From positions 1 to 64,000 of the forward strand of contig SWDT01000506.1 of the NCBI GenBank assembly GCA_009193035.1: 64,000 bases of DNA, read 5' to 3'. This DNA is from Halicephalobus mephisto (Eukaryota > Nematoda > Chromadorea > Rhabditida > Panagrolaimidae). Both the position numbers and the translations under genes were made by a program. Position 1 is the stretch's first letter; each line of letters starts with the position of its first letter. Under the pieces are notes generated by a model. The model did no database searches, was not told where the DNA came from, and worked only from the letters and a program-made list of their open reading frames with translations. Of this stretch, positions 12,479 through 24,134 are shown in pieces.

Positions 12479-12836
12479 CATTTCGGGATCTTTGTTGAAA
12501 AAAAATTTCGGTTTGCTTTCTGAATGAGCTGCTTGGTGAAATTTCGACAAAAAATTGTTAATTTCAGATTTGAGGATTTCGTAAGATTTGTGACGTTCGT
12601 TCGTCATCGACATTAAAACGGGAAATCGGTCCTTGCTGGGCTGGATAGTGTCCAAGGGAGATTTTTGAAGGAACTTGTGATAACCGAAACCTGAAATTAA
12701 CAAATTTTACACTATCATAAAAGTCGAAAAATAATTTTTTTACGGAATGGTCTTGAGGCGAATTTTTGAAATTAAAATAACCTATTCGGTGATTTCGTAA
12801 GCAATGTCGTAGAGCTAAATCCGTGATGGGATGTTT
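12479..12836 (-). CDS. Two linked exons of an unrecognised protein, possibly the 3' part of the KICS2-like gene
   Basis: Exon a, 12836..12782 (after GGGACAG, donor GTTATT), and exon b, 12690..12479 (after AATTTCAG, donor GTAAAA), join in phase at a Gly. The peptide includes HPITDLALRHCLRNHRI, GFGYHKFLQKS, DRFPVLMSMTNERHKS and HSESKPKFFFNKDPEM. The GFGYH and MSMTNER pieces recall, in order, GHGYH and MIMTDR near the C-terminus of vertebrate KICS2, so these may be downstream exons of the neighbouring gene on the same strand; that similarity is short and could be chance. The alternative is an independent gene whose start and end I cannot see. Confidence 0.45.
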
Positions 12837-13334
12837 CTGTCCCAAAAATTCATGTTCAAATTTTTACAACTTTAAAAATTAAAAATTATTTAAAATAATT
12901 CTACGTCTGTTATACGGTATTTTAAAAGTCATTTTAGATAAGTTTCTATTTTTTAAAAATATTTTTGATATAAAATTCGACATATCCTTGAAATTCGGAA
13001 CTAATCTTCAGAATCCTGAATTCTGAAAATAAATTTTTAATTCTGATTCAGAATCTATAGGTTTTATTAGATTACTGTAAGTGATCTTTCTTTGTAGTTT
13101 TAACTCTGAAATTTGAATATGGATGTTTAGGAAAGAAAAATCTGGGACAGAAATGTCACATGACCACTACACCTTGCTTACTTAAATCTAAAACTTTTTA
13201 CATGGGAGTTCCCTGGGGTGCACAACCCTCTGTTCTTCCTTAAGGATTAGTTTCATATATGAAATTATCAGTAAGTCTCCGAAAAACCACAACTAACGCC
13301 TAAAGTACCCCATCCAAAGTAGATTTAATTCTTA

Positions 13335-14753
13335 TTATAAATCCGAAAATTTATCGTCAGGAATACAGAAGGAAGCTGAAGGATCTGCTCCACTATAGTA
13401 GTGGATGAACTGGATTTTCAAATGTTGGGAATTAGTCACATTGATGCGGTAAAAGGACTAGAAGTTATACGGTGTAACCCCGGGTACCCGAAACCGACGG
13501 TTATCACACCGTCAATGCCTAAGGCAAAAAATAGAAAATGATGGATCAACAGCTGAGCGCATTCTTAGAATCACAAAAACTACGGGGTTAGTGATCAGGA
13601 CTACAACCGGGCTTAATTAGCCAAATTTTAGTAAAACTGGCTAGAAACAGCCATAGGGAATATACCGTAGAAGGGAGACTCGTCGGTTCCCCTGCACATG
13701 ACGATGGCGATGGCGCTGGAGCCTTGTTTCCTCATGAAGGTAGAGAAGTAATTGTACATATTCATCGACGTATTCGCCATCTGGAACTGCTTCAACTCAT
13801 TGGCAGGGACGTAGGGCCCAAGGATGTCGTTGAAATAAATGGAAAATTTGGCCAGCAGAGAATTGTAAAGCGTAATTAACCAATTTAATAAAAAATATTT
13901 CGGAGGGGCTTTGTTGGACTTCATAAAGCTAAAAAATCCGGCGTTTGATTGCTTAATGGCTAATCCGTGATTGATTTCTTTGAAGAAATTCGAAAACAGT
14001 AATCTTAATTCTTTGATTATCAACAAAGAATCCAGCATGTTACATCTGGATAATTTCTTTTTTAATTCGAAAGATTTCTTCAGAAGTTCCAGTTCCTTCG
14101 AGATCAAGTCTGGCTGAGGAGACAGAGGAGAAGGCCCGGACTGTCTGTAAACGTCGAAAATCGCGGTCAATCTGGCCAGACTCTCGTCGACGACGGATCT
14201 CCAGTCTTTTCCTTGCAGAGCCGAGTAAAAGTCGATCATATCTATCCTAGCTCCAGCGTAGTCACAAAAATGATTCACAATGGCTTTTCTAATGTCGTTT
14301 TTTACTATTTCTGGATGCGAGAAAGGGGAGCTAGCGTTGTCGTCGATTCTTCTTAAATCTTGTCTGAAAATTTTTTCATATATCAAAATCCTACAAAAAC
14401 ACGAAATGAACCTACCTGATTTTAGTATACACCTCTTTAGGGCTACTGTGGTTCTTAGTGAAGCTAAACTTAGTAGTAAAGAAGGATAAAGTAAAATAAC
14501 TTTGTTCTGCCGAAGCCAGTTGAGCCACGGTCATCATTATTTGTTGCCAGATCTTGTCACCACCATGGGAAAGATTCGTTGTGACAAGTCTATGAGATTC
14601 AATATGAGATTGGGCTTCATCGAACTTAAGTTGAGCAAGAAAGTAACAAAATTTTTCGACAATTGTCAATACGTCTTCGTCGCTTATTAACCTGGAATCC
14701 GTATTAGGAGTAGATGAAGCAGAATAGGATTTTTCTGATGGTGAAGTCGGCAT
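13335..14753 (-). CDS. KICSTOR subunit KICS2 (C12orf66)-like protein
   Basis: Two secure exons: 14753..14416 (donor GTAGGT) and 14363..13630 or shorter (acceptor ATTTTCAG), joining in phase at an Arg. The product resembles vertebrate KICS2, which with KPTN, ITFG2 and SZT2 tethers GATOR1 to lysosomes and restrains mTORC1. Matches include a helical N-terminus with AQLASAEQSYFTLSFF, then ARIDMIDFYSALQ and NSLLAKFSIYFNDILGPYV near the middle. Read to the first stop (13628) the protein is 357 residues against about 445 for human, lacking the C-terminal part. A plausible further exon, 13457..13335 (acceptor AACTTCTAG), encodes SFYRINVTNSQHLK and QFIHYYSGADPS. Exons at 12479-12836 are another candidate for the C-terminus. 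The 5' end is divergent from mom-1, with about 230 bases between start codons. Confidence 0.75.
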
Positions 14754-14980
14754 AGAAGTAGGAAAATAATGAAAAATAAAAAAAGAAAAAAGTGAAGATG
14801 GATTTTAAGAATCCCCGAATGCACGAAACGGCAACATCAAAAAGAAAGGAACGTTTCGCCAGGAAAAATCCCATTTAAGACGATAAAACTGGTCATTGTT
14901 GACTTTGATCGTAAAGTCGGATTTCCTTCTATTGATCTCATGCTTTGATTTTTCTAATTCTACTCCTTCATGTATCAACA
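14754..14980. promoter_or_regulatory. Shared intergenic region between divergent KICS2-like gene and mom-1
   Basis: The 227 bases between the two start codons must hold both promoters. It is less AT-rich than most intergenic DNA here (for example GAACGTTTCGCCAGG and CATTGTTGACTTTGATCG). No specific factor site is identified. Confidence 0.5.
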
Positions 14981-16470
14981 ATGTCAGACTTGGATGATTG
15001 GTACGATTACGAAGAAGATTACAATGAAGTTTTCCTGGAACTCGATCCGAGAACGAACCTGATCCAGTGTTCTTCTGGAGTACTTCGGTCTCTTTTTCCT
15101 TTATTGAGCTCCATTGTTGTGTTTGCTTTTATTCAAAAAGTAATATTGAGTTTTGGTAAGGTTTCTGATGGTTTTTTGTAAGTGAACTTTGATTTTTAGA
15201 ATCTTATTTAAATCGAAAAACGATGGATTTTCTCGTTGGATCTCTGGGAATTACTTTCCTTTTTTATAAAAATGTAAATATTACTTCAATTTTTGTTTCT
15301 ATTGCTTATTTTTTATTCGGATTTGGTTTCTTGAGGATATTCAGGACTTACAGATATCTAGGACCAGTTTTTATTATTTTAAGTTTGATTGGGACGATTT
15401 TGTGGTGAGTTCATATATCGATTTGCCGTATTTTGTTGTTGTTGTTAATTTCGCCTTCAGTCAGTCGATACTTGATCAAGCTTTGTTCCTTAGCTTCAGA
15501 GGTTCCTGGATGATTATGACGATGAAGTTGGTGTCGTTGTCTTTCGACATCCACGAGAAGGACTTCGAAGATGTCGGATTTTTTGAAACGTTCGGTTATG
15601 TCTTCAATCCGGCTACTTATTTCTTTGGATTGTTTACTAGTTACAAAAGATACAAAGAAGTAAAAGGATTCTCGAGTCTGCAAGAAGACTTGAATTCTGT
15701 TTTTCTTTCTTTTGCTTATTTCGTAATTTCTTGTTTTTCCGTTTTTTATGGAGATTGTCTTCTGGAAACGATTCCAGTCAAGATTCAATTCCTGCAAGAA
15801 TTCAAAGATGCCCAAGGATTCAGATTCGGTCATTACTTTGTGAATTATTTCCTGTGGAGTACGGCATTGCTCGGAGGATTCCGAGGATCCGATTTGAAGA
15901 TCGTCGACGCTCTGAAAATCGAAATCCCCAGGTCTATGGAAGAAGTTGTAAGTTGTTGGAATATCCCTATGCATGAGTTTCTTCATAAATGTAAGTTTCC
16001 AAAGGTGTTCAATATGTGGATTTAAAATTTCAGACGTTTATTCAAAAACGAAACCGATGTCCCAACCTATAGCGGTCGTTTTGACTTTCTTGACCAGCGC
16101 TTTGATGCACGGGTTGAATTTCCAGATCTCGGCTGTCCTCATCAGCTTGGGGGTCTTTGCTTATTCTGAATCTGCTTTCCGTTCTCGACTATCAAAACGC
16201 CTCAATCTTTGCGTCAAGTCTAGATCTTGCAAAACGTGCACCCACAGAACCGGAATTACTCGTTTTTCTACAGTAACTACTTATTTGATTAATTTCATTT
16301 TCGTCGTTGTCAATGTAGTTCTCTTGGTTTACTTGGGCATGCCCTTTGATAACTCTGAAACAGCCCCAATCGGGTACTCCATGGACCACACCCTCAGGCA
16401 CTGGGGAAGATGGAATTTCGGAGGCCATGGTGCAGCTCTAGTTTTTCTAATTTTAGGGAAACTACTCTAA
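14981..16470 (+). CDS. mom-1: Porcupine, Wnt O-acyltransferase (MBOAT family)
   Basis: Four exons in phase: 14981..15155, 15200..15404, 15461..15990, 16034..16470, giving 448 residues (human PORCN about 460). PORCN is a multi-pass ER enzyme that attaches palmitoleate to a conserved serine of Wnt proteins, which is needed for their secretion; in worms the orthologue is MOM-1. Diagnostic sequence: IPRSMEEVVSCWNIPM (Asn294) and LTSALMHGLNFQISAVLISL with the MBOAT catalytic His at about residue 329, then a cysteine cluster (CVKSRSCKTCTH) and the C-terminal MDHTLRHWGRWNF. Several hydrophobic membrane segments are present throughout. Introns are 44 to 56 bases. The start at 14981 (MSDLDDWYDYEED) is preferred; an in-frame upstream ATG at 14945 would add 12 hydrophobic residues. 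The family is clear and the gene looks intact. Confidence 0.95.
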
Positions 16471-16474
16471 ATTT

Positions 16475-16910
16475 ATATCTATATTCTGCATGTATCTAGT
16501 TCGAATTTAATTTTTTCTTCAAAATTCGAAAGAATTGCGATTTTTGAACTTGTCTGACTTGATAAAAACTAACTAAATAAATTTGTGAAAAAATTAAAAA
16601 AGAAAGTGAATAATAATTGTATTTATTCTTTTGGAACTTGGAAAAATTGAATACTGTACATGCAAAAAACGTAACTTTTGGTTTTGTAACAATTGCGAAA
16701 TGTGAAAAAATGTATTCAATCGTCGCATTTTTCATGAATATTTAAAATTTGTGACGAAAATTAAATTTTTGTCGAATTTTAGTTTTTCTTTTTTTTTCGA
16801 TCACATCAACAAGGGCAGTAGATTGATTTTCTGCTGATTTATCTTATCAGTTTTGAGAAATACTAGTGCTTGAATCGATATTCTAATAAGAAATTTTAAT
16901 TTTTTTATTA
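16475..16910. other. Spacer between mom-1 and the DUF229 gene, with one half-element of the ACAAAAAA repeat
   Basis: Contains mom-1 3' sequence and a partial copy of the MITE-like family at about 16659-16775 (AAAAACGTAACTTTTGG, AATTGCGAAATGTG, CGTCGCATTTTTCATG). No other gene seen. Confidence 0.6.
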
Positions 16911-16924
16911 TAATTATTTTCAGA

Positions 16925-19900
16925 ATGACTCTAACAACGAAAATAAAAAGATTTATTAGAAGTTATCGATCTCAGATTACTGTAGGTATTATTGTATTTT
17001 TATTTTTTTGCATTGCTGTGAAGATTTCTGGATACAGTATATGGAAAAAACCCATAACGGTTTCTGTCGTCAGAATACCGAATGGGAAATTCGAAAATAT
17101 TGGAAACAGTATCTTCGATGATAATTCTATGGTAAGTTGTATATTCAACAATTTTACTATTATAAAAGTCCAAGTAAATATTACTGAAAAATTGTCTTGA
17201 AGCGGAATTTCCAGAACTTTCTGGAAACTTAGAAATTAAGATTTCAGATGTTGGTTTTAAAAATTTTTGCAATTTTAGAATATTTTGAAAATTTTTACAA
17301 TTTTAAAATATTTTGAAAATTTTAGGATATTTTGAAAATTTTTGCAATTTTAGAATATTTCGAAAATTTCAAAGGTTTCAGAATCCTCCACAGAATTCTA
17401 GAAGATTCTGTAAAATTACAGTAATATGACATACCAATTTTCTATTTTGAATAACAAAAAAAGATGAAAAAAATGTTGATTTTTTATTTAATTTTGTATA
17501 TTTTTAAATTAATTTATCAAAAATTAACTTTAAAATAATGGTGAAAATTTTTGAGATCAGTTAGTCTCTATAATTTATGTACACAAAAAGTGTAACTTTT
17601 AATTCAGTAACAAATGAAAATCGTCATTATTAAGTTTTAATTTTCGTCACAAAAGTCAAATATTCTTGAAAAATATGACGAAAATTTAACAATCGTCGCA
17701 TTTCGCAATTGTTAAGAAGCCAAAAGTTGTTTTCTTTGAAAAGTTGGAAACAGATTTAGATGTGGATAAATGGATAAATAAAAAATAATTATCGAATCGC
17801 GATTTTTCTACAAAAAAAAGCGTAACTTTAGGTTCTGTAACAATTGAAAAATGTGACATAATTGTCGTATTTTTCATGAATATTGGACTTTTGTGACAAA
17901 AAATTACAAATAATAATGACGGTTTGCATTTGTTACTGGATTAAAAGTTATAATTTTTTGTGTGTAGTAATAAGAACACTTTGCCAAATGTATAGCAATA
18001 AGAACACTTTGCTCATCACTAGCAAAGAAATGTTTCGTCAATTCCTCATACAAAAAAGCGTAACTTTAGGTTCTGTATTAATTGCGAAATGTGACATAAT
18101 CTTCGTATTTTTCACGAATATTTGACATTTTTAACGAAAATTACAAATAATAGTGATAATTTACATTTGTTACTGGATTAAAAGTTATACTTTTTGTGTG
18201 TAGTAATAAGACCACTTTGCTCATCACTAGCAAAGAAATGTTTCGTCAATTCCTCATACAAAAAAGCGTAACTTTTGGTTCTGTATTAATTGCGAAATGT
18301 GACATAATGGTCTCATTTTTCATGAATATTGGACTTTTGTGATGGAAATTACAAGTAATAGTGACAATTTTCATTTGTTACTGGATTAAAAGTTATACTT
18401 TTTGTGTGGTAATAAAGTATTATTATATCACTCTAGTCGCGGTCCATTTTCCTGTTCATCAAGTAAACCCAACAATAATAAATATTAAAAATTTTTTAAA
18501 TTTGTTATTTTAGAATGTTTCGTGTAAAATCCCAGAATTAGATCCGTTTAATCCGGATATTATAAAGCTAACCAAGAAACTAGAACCGTTGGAATGCTAC
18601 AAAAACAAAGACTGGGTCTATGTCGACGAAGATTTCGTTTTACGTTGGACAGAATTTGCTCGATCGTCAGTTTTTAGACTATGTGATATTTGTGTTCCAA
18701 ACATTTATGTTCTAATTTTGATAACTTTAATTCAAAAATTAAAAAAAAATTAAAATAATTTTGTACTTTTCACATGGAATTTTAAAAATCCTAAGTTTCC
18801 ATTTTCTATAAAGTCCTAAAATTTTATATATTCTTATAATTAGGGGTTGATTTTCAGAATTCTGGATTTAGAAGATTAATTATTGACTTCAGATTCAGGA
18901 TTCTGAAAATCAATTATTGATTTGAGAGTCAGGATTCTGAAAATCAATTATTGATTTGAGAGTCAGGATTCTGAATCTGGAATCAACAATTCACCTTCAG
19001 GATTCTGAAGACTAATTATTGATTCCAGATTCAGGATTCTGAAAATCAATTGTTGATTTCAGATTCAGAATCTGGAATCAACAATTCACCTTCAGGATTC
19101 TGAAAATCAATTATTGACTTCAGATTCAGAATTTACTGGTATAATTACATCATTGTAAGTACTTTTTTAGAATTAACTGCGGAATTGGAACACAAATGTT
19201 TGAAACGCAAATCTCGCAGCATGAATTTTTAATTTACTTCAAACTATTAATGTTTTAAAATTACGATTATTTCAGATCTCAAGACATATCTTCTCTGACT
19301 TGCTCTGTCGCTTATATTATCCGGAAAGATGACCACAGTAATAATAAGGAAACTGTAAAAAACGTCAAAATTGGTACTTACAAAGTTTTGGATGAATTTT
19401 TCCAAGTTTACTGTTCCTCCAGTATCTTCAATTCTTGGAGGAAAAATTTCATGATCTCGATGCCTAAAGCAAAAAAAAGTACTGTAATTAATCGACTGAA
19501 TATAATCATGCTCGGAACGGATTCGGTTTCTCACATGGAATTTCTGAGGTCTCTTCCTAGAAGTTACAATTACTTGACCGAAGTCATGAAGTCAATCACA
19601 CTTAATGGTAAGATTACGGTATTTTATTTTTTAAATTATTTTTAAAAATACTAGTTTCGAAATAATTGAAGAAAAATTTTTTATTCGAAAATCTCTGAAC
19701 AATTTTTAAAATTTTATTATTTTTGTTGATTTTTATATTTTTAAAATTTAAAAATAATTTAAAAAATTAATTTTTTAAGGAATCGAAAATTAAAAAATTT
19801 TAATGATTCTAAAATGGAAATTGTTATGACTTTCGGGAATGCGTAGATCGAGAAGGGATTACGGTAATATTCCCTTATTTGAGCAGTAATATTTTATACA

Positions 19901-22277
19901 CGAAAAAAAAGTAATTTTTATAAAATAATAAATTTAAATCGATTGTGGAACAATGAACATTACAATTACAAAAATATTTCCAACTTTGAATTTTTTTCTC
20001 TGTTACTTACACGAAAAAAAAGTAATTTTTGTAAAATAATAAATTTAAATCATTACTATTTCGTTACAATTTTCGTCACAAATGCAAAATATTAAAAATG
20101 TGATGATTATGTCACTTTTCGCAATTGTTACAAAATCAAAAATTACGCTTTTTTTGTGTATATTTTGTTCGATCATGTACCATCTATTTGAACGCTGGTA
20201 TGTACATCGTTGGTTCCGAAGGGAAATGCCCTGAGGATTAGCGAAAGGCTTACGATTGTGCGCTGGAGGGAAAGTAAGTGAATTGCGTAAAAGTTATCAA
20301 AGTTGTGTTTTATCTCGCGCCTCCGGCTCAGTAAATCAATTTCGTATATATTGCTTATCCATATATGGACCAGAAGTCGCTGTCCAGGATCTAACATATG
20401 TATCGAATAGCTCTGTAACTGAATTTAATGTGTTTTTTCGACCCACTAGTCCTGCACGAATGCTAATTTCTCGGTTTATTCGAGTATCAAAAAAAATTAA
20501 CTATAAATTCTGATGATTCAGCGTCATCGTTCTTTCTTCTGATTTCTCATTTCTGAACAACATCATTTTTGCTACAAATTGGCACGAAAGTTGGATCCCT
20601 GTGTCTCAGGGATTTTCGTTCTGAGAACTTTCCGCTATAAATTCAACAATTAATAAATACTTAAACACTATAGTCCCGTGAAATACAGTATTCGTTTCGA
20701 GACTCCGTCTGCGGGGAAGACGAGTACCACCAAGTCCTGACGGAGATGATATTCGTTATTGAAGTAATTTTGGTTTAATTTTCTTCTTTAAGGCTATAAC
20801 ATTGTCGGAGATGGAACCCCTCAGGCATTTCTGCCTATTTTGACTGGCCAAACTGAAGTTGAATTACCTTTGACCAGAAAAAGATATAGAGAAGCTAATT
20901 TCGTCGATATTTATCCGTTCATCTGGAACAACTTTTCCGAAAAAGGCTACGTGACAGGGTTTGGAGAAGACATGCCGTACATCGGTTCGATAATTTTAAC
21001 TTTTGATTACTTCTAAAACGAGTATTTCAGACATGTTTAGTTTTCGACTCAAAGGTTTCAACGAACAACCTACAGACCATTACCTGAGGCCGTTGATGTT
21101 GGAGTTGTTCGACGAATATGGTTACGATCTTGATTGTAACGGAGAAACCCCTACTGTGGAAGAATGGTTCAAATACATTGAAGGATTTTTGAAGAATTAC
21201 AAAGATCAACCAGTGTTTGGCTTATTTCATCATGGACTTCTTACACATGAAGCTGAAAGGGGACAGTTACTAGATGAGTATTTGTACGACTTCTTGAAGA
21301 GAAATTACGAAAAAAATTTATTTAAAAATACTGTGGTTTTTACAATGGCAGATCATGGAGCGAGATTTACTCAACAGAGACAAACTAGTCAAGGTTAGGA
21401 ACTTTGTAAAAATAAAACTGAAGATATATTTGATCATCAATTTCCGTTGAGATTGAGTAACTTTTAAATTTAATCAAATTAATCTTAAAATTTTATTTTT
21501 ATTTGTTTGCATTTTTTGAAAATTTTAGGCCAAATAGAAGAACGAATGCCGTTTTTTTCCGTTTATCTTCCTCCTAAATTACGGTCTCATCCTGCCTTTG
21601 GAAACCTCAAAACTAACGCTGATCGACTGACAACTCCATTCGACATTTATTCTACTTTCCTTGACCTCTTGAGTTTTGACGATATTCCAGAAACAGAATT
21701 CACTACGGTCCCTACTCGTCCTCTCGAGAGATCTCTAAGTCTATTTCGTCCCATTCCTAGTGACAGGACCTGTAAAGAAGCCAATATTGAACCCCATTGG
21801 TGTACTTGTGTCGCATGGAGACCGATAATGGGGGATGGAATTCTGAGATCTGTTGGGGAAGAATTGGTTTTAGAAACAATCAAAGTTTTTAACGAGTTTC
21901 TCAAAGAAGAGCAAGAGCTCTGTGCAGAATTGAGATTATCGAAAATCGACAAAATGGAAAAACTGGCTCCAGATGAAAAGGTTCTAAGCTATAATGGTGT
22001 CAAGGATAAAGATGGATTCGAACCTAACTTTGAGAAATCCAAAATTTTGAGAGATTTTGTCACTTACAAACTGTCTTTCTGGACAGAACCTGGATCAGCA
22101 CATTACGAAATTACTGTAATGTTCAACGAAGAATCCAGAGAGCTGAAAATTGATGGACAAGCTATTTCGCATGTCAACAAGTACGGCAACTTGCCCCATT
22201 GCGTTATTGATAGGAATTACTTCCTTGGAAGCTTCTGTGTTTGTAAAGACATGATGAATAATTTAAAATCGAAATGA
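16925..22277 (+). CDS. DUF229 family protein (sulfatase / alkaline-phosphatase fold), type II membrane protein
   Basis: Six exons in phase: 16925..17131, 18514..18665, 19276..19607, 20793..20984, 21031..21393, 21529..22277, giving 664 residues. The ATG follows ATTTTCAG by one base, suggesting a trans-splice site. Residues about 19-36 form one hydrophobic helix (VGIIVFLFFCIAVKISGY), so the large domain is probably lumenal or extracellular. DUF229 is a family expanded in nematodes and related to sulfatases; its substrate is not established. The fold's metal-site motifs are present: GTDSVSHMEFLRSLP (Asp202, Ser203), FGEDMPYIG, GFNEQPTDHY, HHGLLTHE and MADHGARF (Asp402, His403). Introns 1 to 3 are large (1.38, 0.61 and 1.19 kb) and packed with repeats, while introns 4 and 5 are short. 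The exon 2 donor (GTCAGT) is the least certain junction. No frameshifts were seen. Confidence 0.92.
17577..18412. mobile_element. Cluster of MITE-like elements in DUF229 intron 1
   Basis: Four or more copies of a ~155-base element (about 17577-17730 reversed, 17808-17965, 18048-18210, 18258-18412). Ends are inverted: ACAAAAAAGCGTAACTTT at one side and AAAGTTATACTTTTTGTGTG at the other. Internal landmarks are AACAATTGCGAAATGTGACA, TTTTTCATGAATATT and CATTTGTTACTGGATTA. No coding capacity. Further copies lie at 16659, 19895, 22625, 23350, 56340, 56598, 61325 and 61560. Confidence 0.8.
18860..19140 (+). repeat. Tandem GATTCAGGATTCTGAAAATC repeat in DUF229 intron 2
   Basis: About eight imperfect copies of a unit like TTCAGGATTCTGAAAATCAA followed by TTATTGATTTCAGA. 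It is itself partly palindromic (AATC/GATT). Confidence 0.85.
19890..20165 (+). mobile_element. Composite MITE-like element in DUF229 intron 3
   Basis: Contains a direct duplication of CACGAAAAAAAAGTAATTTT (about 19901 and 20011) and one ACAAAAAA-family unit ending TTACGCTTTTTTTGTGTA. The first part recurs in reverse complement at about 22620-22740, downstream of the same gene. Confidence 0.7.
20166..20520 (+). repeat. Dispersed repeat (GGCCGGAGGCACGAGAT family), copy in DUF229 intron 3
   Basis: Shares GTTGGTTCCGAAGGGAAAT, GAGGATTAGCGAAAGGC, TACGATTGT and TGTTTTATCTCGCGCCTCCG with the element at 48683-48915. Open frames here are not supported as genes. Confidence 0.7.
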
Positions 22278-22529
22278 TAAATTTATTTTTCTAATTCAGC
22301 AGCAATAGAAGCTATCAGTGTCTGAATAAAACGTGGAGAATAATATATTTATTTTTCTGCAAATTTGAAAAATCTCAGTAAATTTTTATTTTGTATGCTT
22401 TGAAGTAAAATATCGAAATTATTCCAAAAATTCAAATTGGATACTCTATTTGAGAAGTTTTTAGTCTCGATCAAAGACTCGAGGTCTTCTTAATCATGAA
22501 GAATCAACCAAAAAAGAAGTCTTGTTGTT

Positions 22530-22760
22530 GGATCGTGATTGGGGATTCCTGATCCGCGGATAGATGAGAAATTTATAAAATAACTTTATAGGGCCGGAGG
22601 CACGAGATATAAAAACAACTTTTACAAAAATTACTTTTTTTTCGTGTAGGTAACAGAGGAAAAAATTCGAAGTTGGAAATATCTTTGTAATTGTAATGTT
22701 CATTGTTCCACAATCGATTTAAATTTTACTATTTTTTGTAAAAAATAATTTTCAACATCT
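22530..22760 (-). repeat. Reverse-orientation fragments of the two dispersed repeats
   Basis: 22530-22620 carries GTTGGATCGTGATTGGGGA and GGGCCGGAGGCACGAGAT, the right end of the 48683-48915 element in reverse. 22620-22740 is the reverse complement of the composite element at 19890-20030. Together they bracket exons 4 to 6 of the DUF229 gene. Confidence 0.7.
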
Positions 22761-22942
22761 TTGACACTTGGTTGATAAAGGTGAAAAATCTTGGATTTCA
22801 TGATATACTACATACAGTATGTCCAAAATTTAATTCTCATAGGTATTTGAAAATACAGAAAAGTATGTATACTCTAAAAGTACACTCCTATTGAAAGTTA
22901 TCGATCCTATATGTCCTTTATTTTTTCTTTTCATCAGAGCAG

Positions 22943-23387
22943 TTAAATCTCTAAATTCAAAAAAATCCTCAAGAGAATTTTAAAAATGATTACGTCCACG
23001 GAACTGAAGAATTCCCTATGGTACTGTATTATGAAGTAATGAATGTAAATAGGCTTACACAATAACAATATTATTTTTAAATTACAGCTATGAGGAATAT
23101 AATGAGAATAGTAGAATTTGAACTTTTCCATGGACACTGATTTCGAGGAAAATAATCAAAAACACAAAAATTAACAAAATTAGACTTATGCAATCTACCA
23201 TTGATGTTACAGTAATGGAGATGTTAGTAAAATTGTCATTGTGAATATTATCTAACAAGAGAATCCACGTGTATATTTGCATACAAATTTCCAGATGAAA
23301 GTAAAATCCAGTGCTATAAATACCCGCATTTAAATTTTTTGAACATATATAAAAAGAAGCGTAATTTTGGTAAAGTAATAAATGCAA
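22943..23387 (-). pseudogene. Chemoreceptor-like (serpentine receptor) fragment, degenerate
   Basis: Minus-strand sequence starting near 23140 encodes SMEKFKFYYSHYIPHSCNL then ILLLCKPIYIHYFII and YHREFFSSVDVIIFKI. It aligns segment for segment, at DNA and protein level, with the plus-strand fragment at 24315-24480 (MRKFRFHLLCYILLDL, SKPICTLKLIILYPRG). The pattern of short hydrophobic helices and a basic-aromatic first loop resembles nematode srh/sri/str-type receptors. Stops interrupt it and no full seven-helix frame can be followed, so it is most likely a relic. Confidence 0.45.
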
Positions 23388-23510
23388 ATCATTACTATTT
23401 CGTTACAATTTTTATCACAAATGCAAAATATTCATAGAAAATGTGACAATTGTGTTATATTTCGCAATTGTTACAGGACCAAAAGTTACGCTTCTTTTTG
23501 TGTGTATGAG
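23350..23510 (+). mobile_element. MITE-like element of the ACAAAAAA family
   Basis: Single copy: AAAAGAAGCGTAATTTTGG at the left and AAAAGTTACGCTTCTTTTTG at the right are inverted ends, with CGCAATTGTTACAGGACC internally. About 160 bases. Confidence 0.75.
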
Positions 23511-23579
23511 ATACACTTCATTTACGAAATCAATATGTTTTCAAATTATTTCTCGTCGATGCCTTAATCTTAATCGACC

Positions 23580-24050
23580 CGTTCCTCGTATGAGTTTCTG
23601 ACCTTACGATTAGTTTTGTGCGGGTCCCAGGACATTTTTCAGTTATCTCGCTCTTTGGCTATAGTTAGCCAATGTTTGAGAACTTGCCATTTGTCGAATA
23701 TACTGAATTCCTAAATGCTAACGAATCTGACCACCTTGTGGGTGGTCGACCTTTTGATCTTTTGTGTTCGCGAGGGTTTCTCGTCGATATTATAAGGATA
23801 AATGGACAATTGATCAATTGAAAAAACTTCATAGAAAGGTCCCATCTATTGAACTATTGGATTTTCTAACTTGTTGGTAGACAAAAACTAAAATATTAGT
23901 ACTTGAGATTATTTTTAATGAAAAAATTGTATCAAAGTTTTTTACTACAGTACTTGGTAGATAGAAGATTTCTCTCTTGTCAAATTGGAAGATATTTTTG
24001 ACGAACATACTGTTGTATCTTTGTCAACGTAACCTGAATAATTGGCTCTA
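23580..24050. other. Gene-free stretch with a short perfect hairpin
   Basis: Moderately complex sequence without a supported frame. A 7-bp perfect stem, GACCACC / GGTGGTC, lies at 23729-23747. It could be part of a decayed Pol III gene, but no tRNA fold was found. Confidence 0.4.
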
Positions 24051-24134
24051 TATGTCGCGACATTAAGCATAGCGAGAAAGGAGCGATCGTTCAGGAGAAA
24101 CGATTCTGCTCCCAGGAATGGAATGGTAAAGGTC

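Noticed and set aside
13470..13525. Inverted ACGGTGTAACC / GGTTATCACACCGT hairpin
   Set aside because: Lies within the presumed 3' intron of the KICS2-like gene; a single imperfect stem with no supporting copies, so not called as an RNA gene.
15411..16428. Long minus-strand and alternative plus frames overlapping mom-1
   Set aside because: Shadows of the Porcupine exons; the true frame is fixed by the MBOAT motifs and splice phases.
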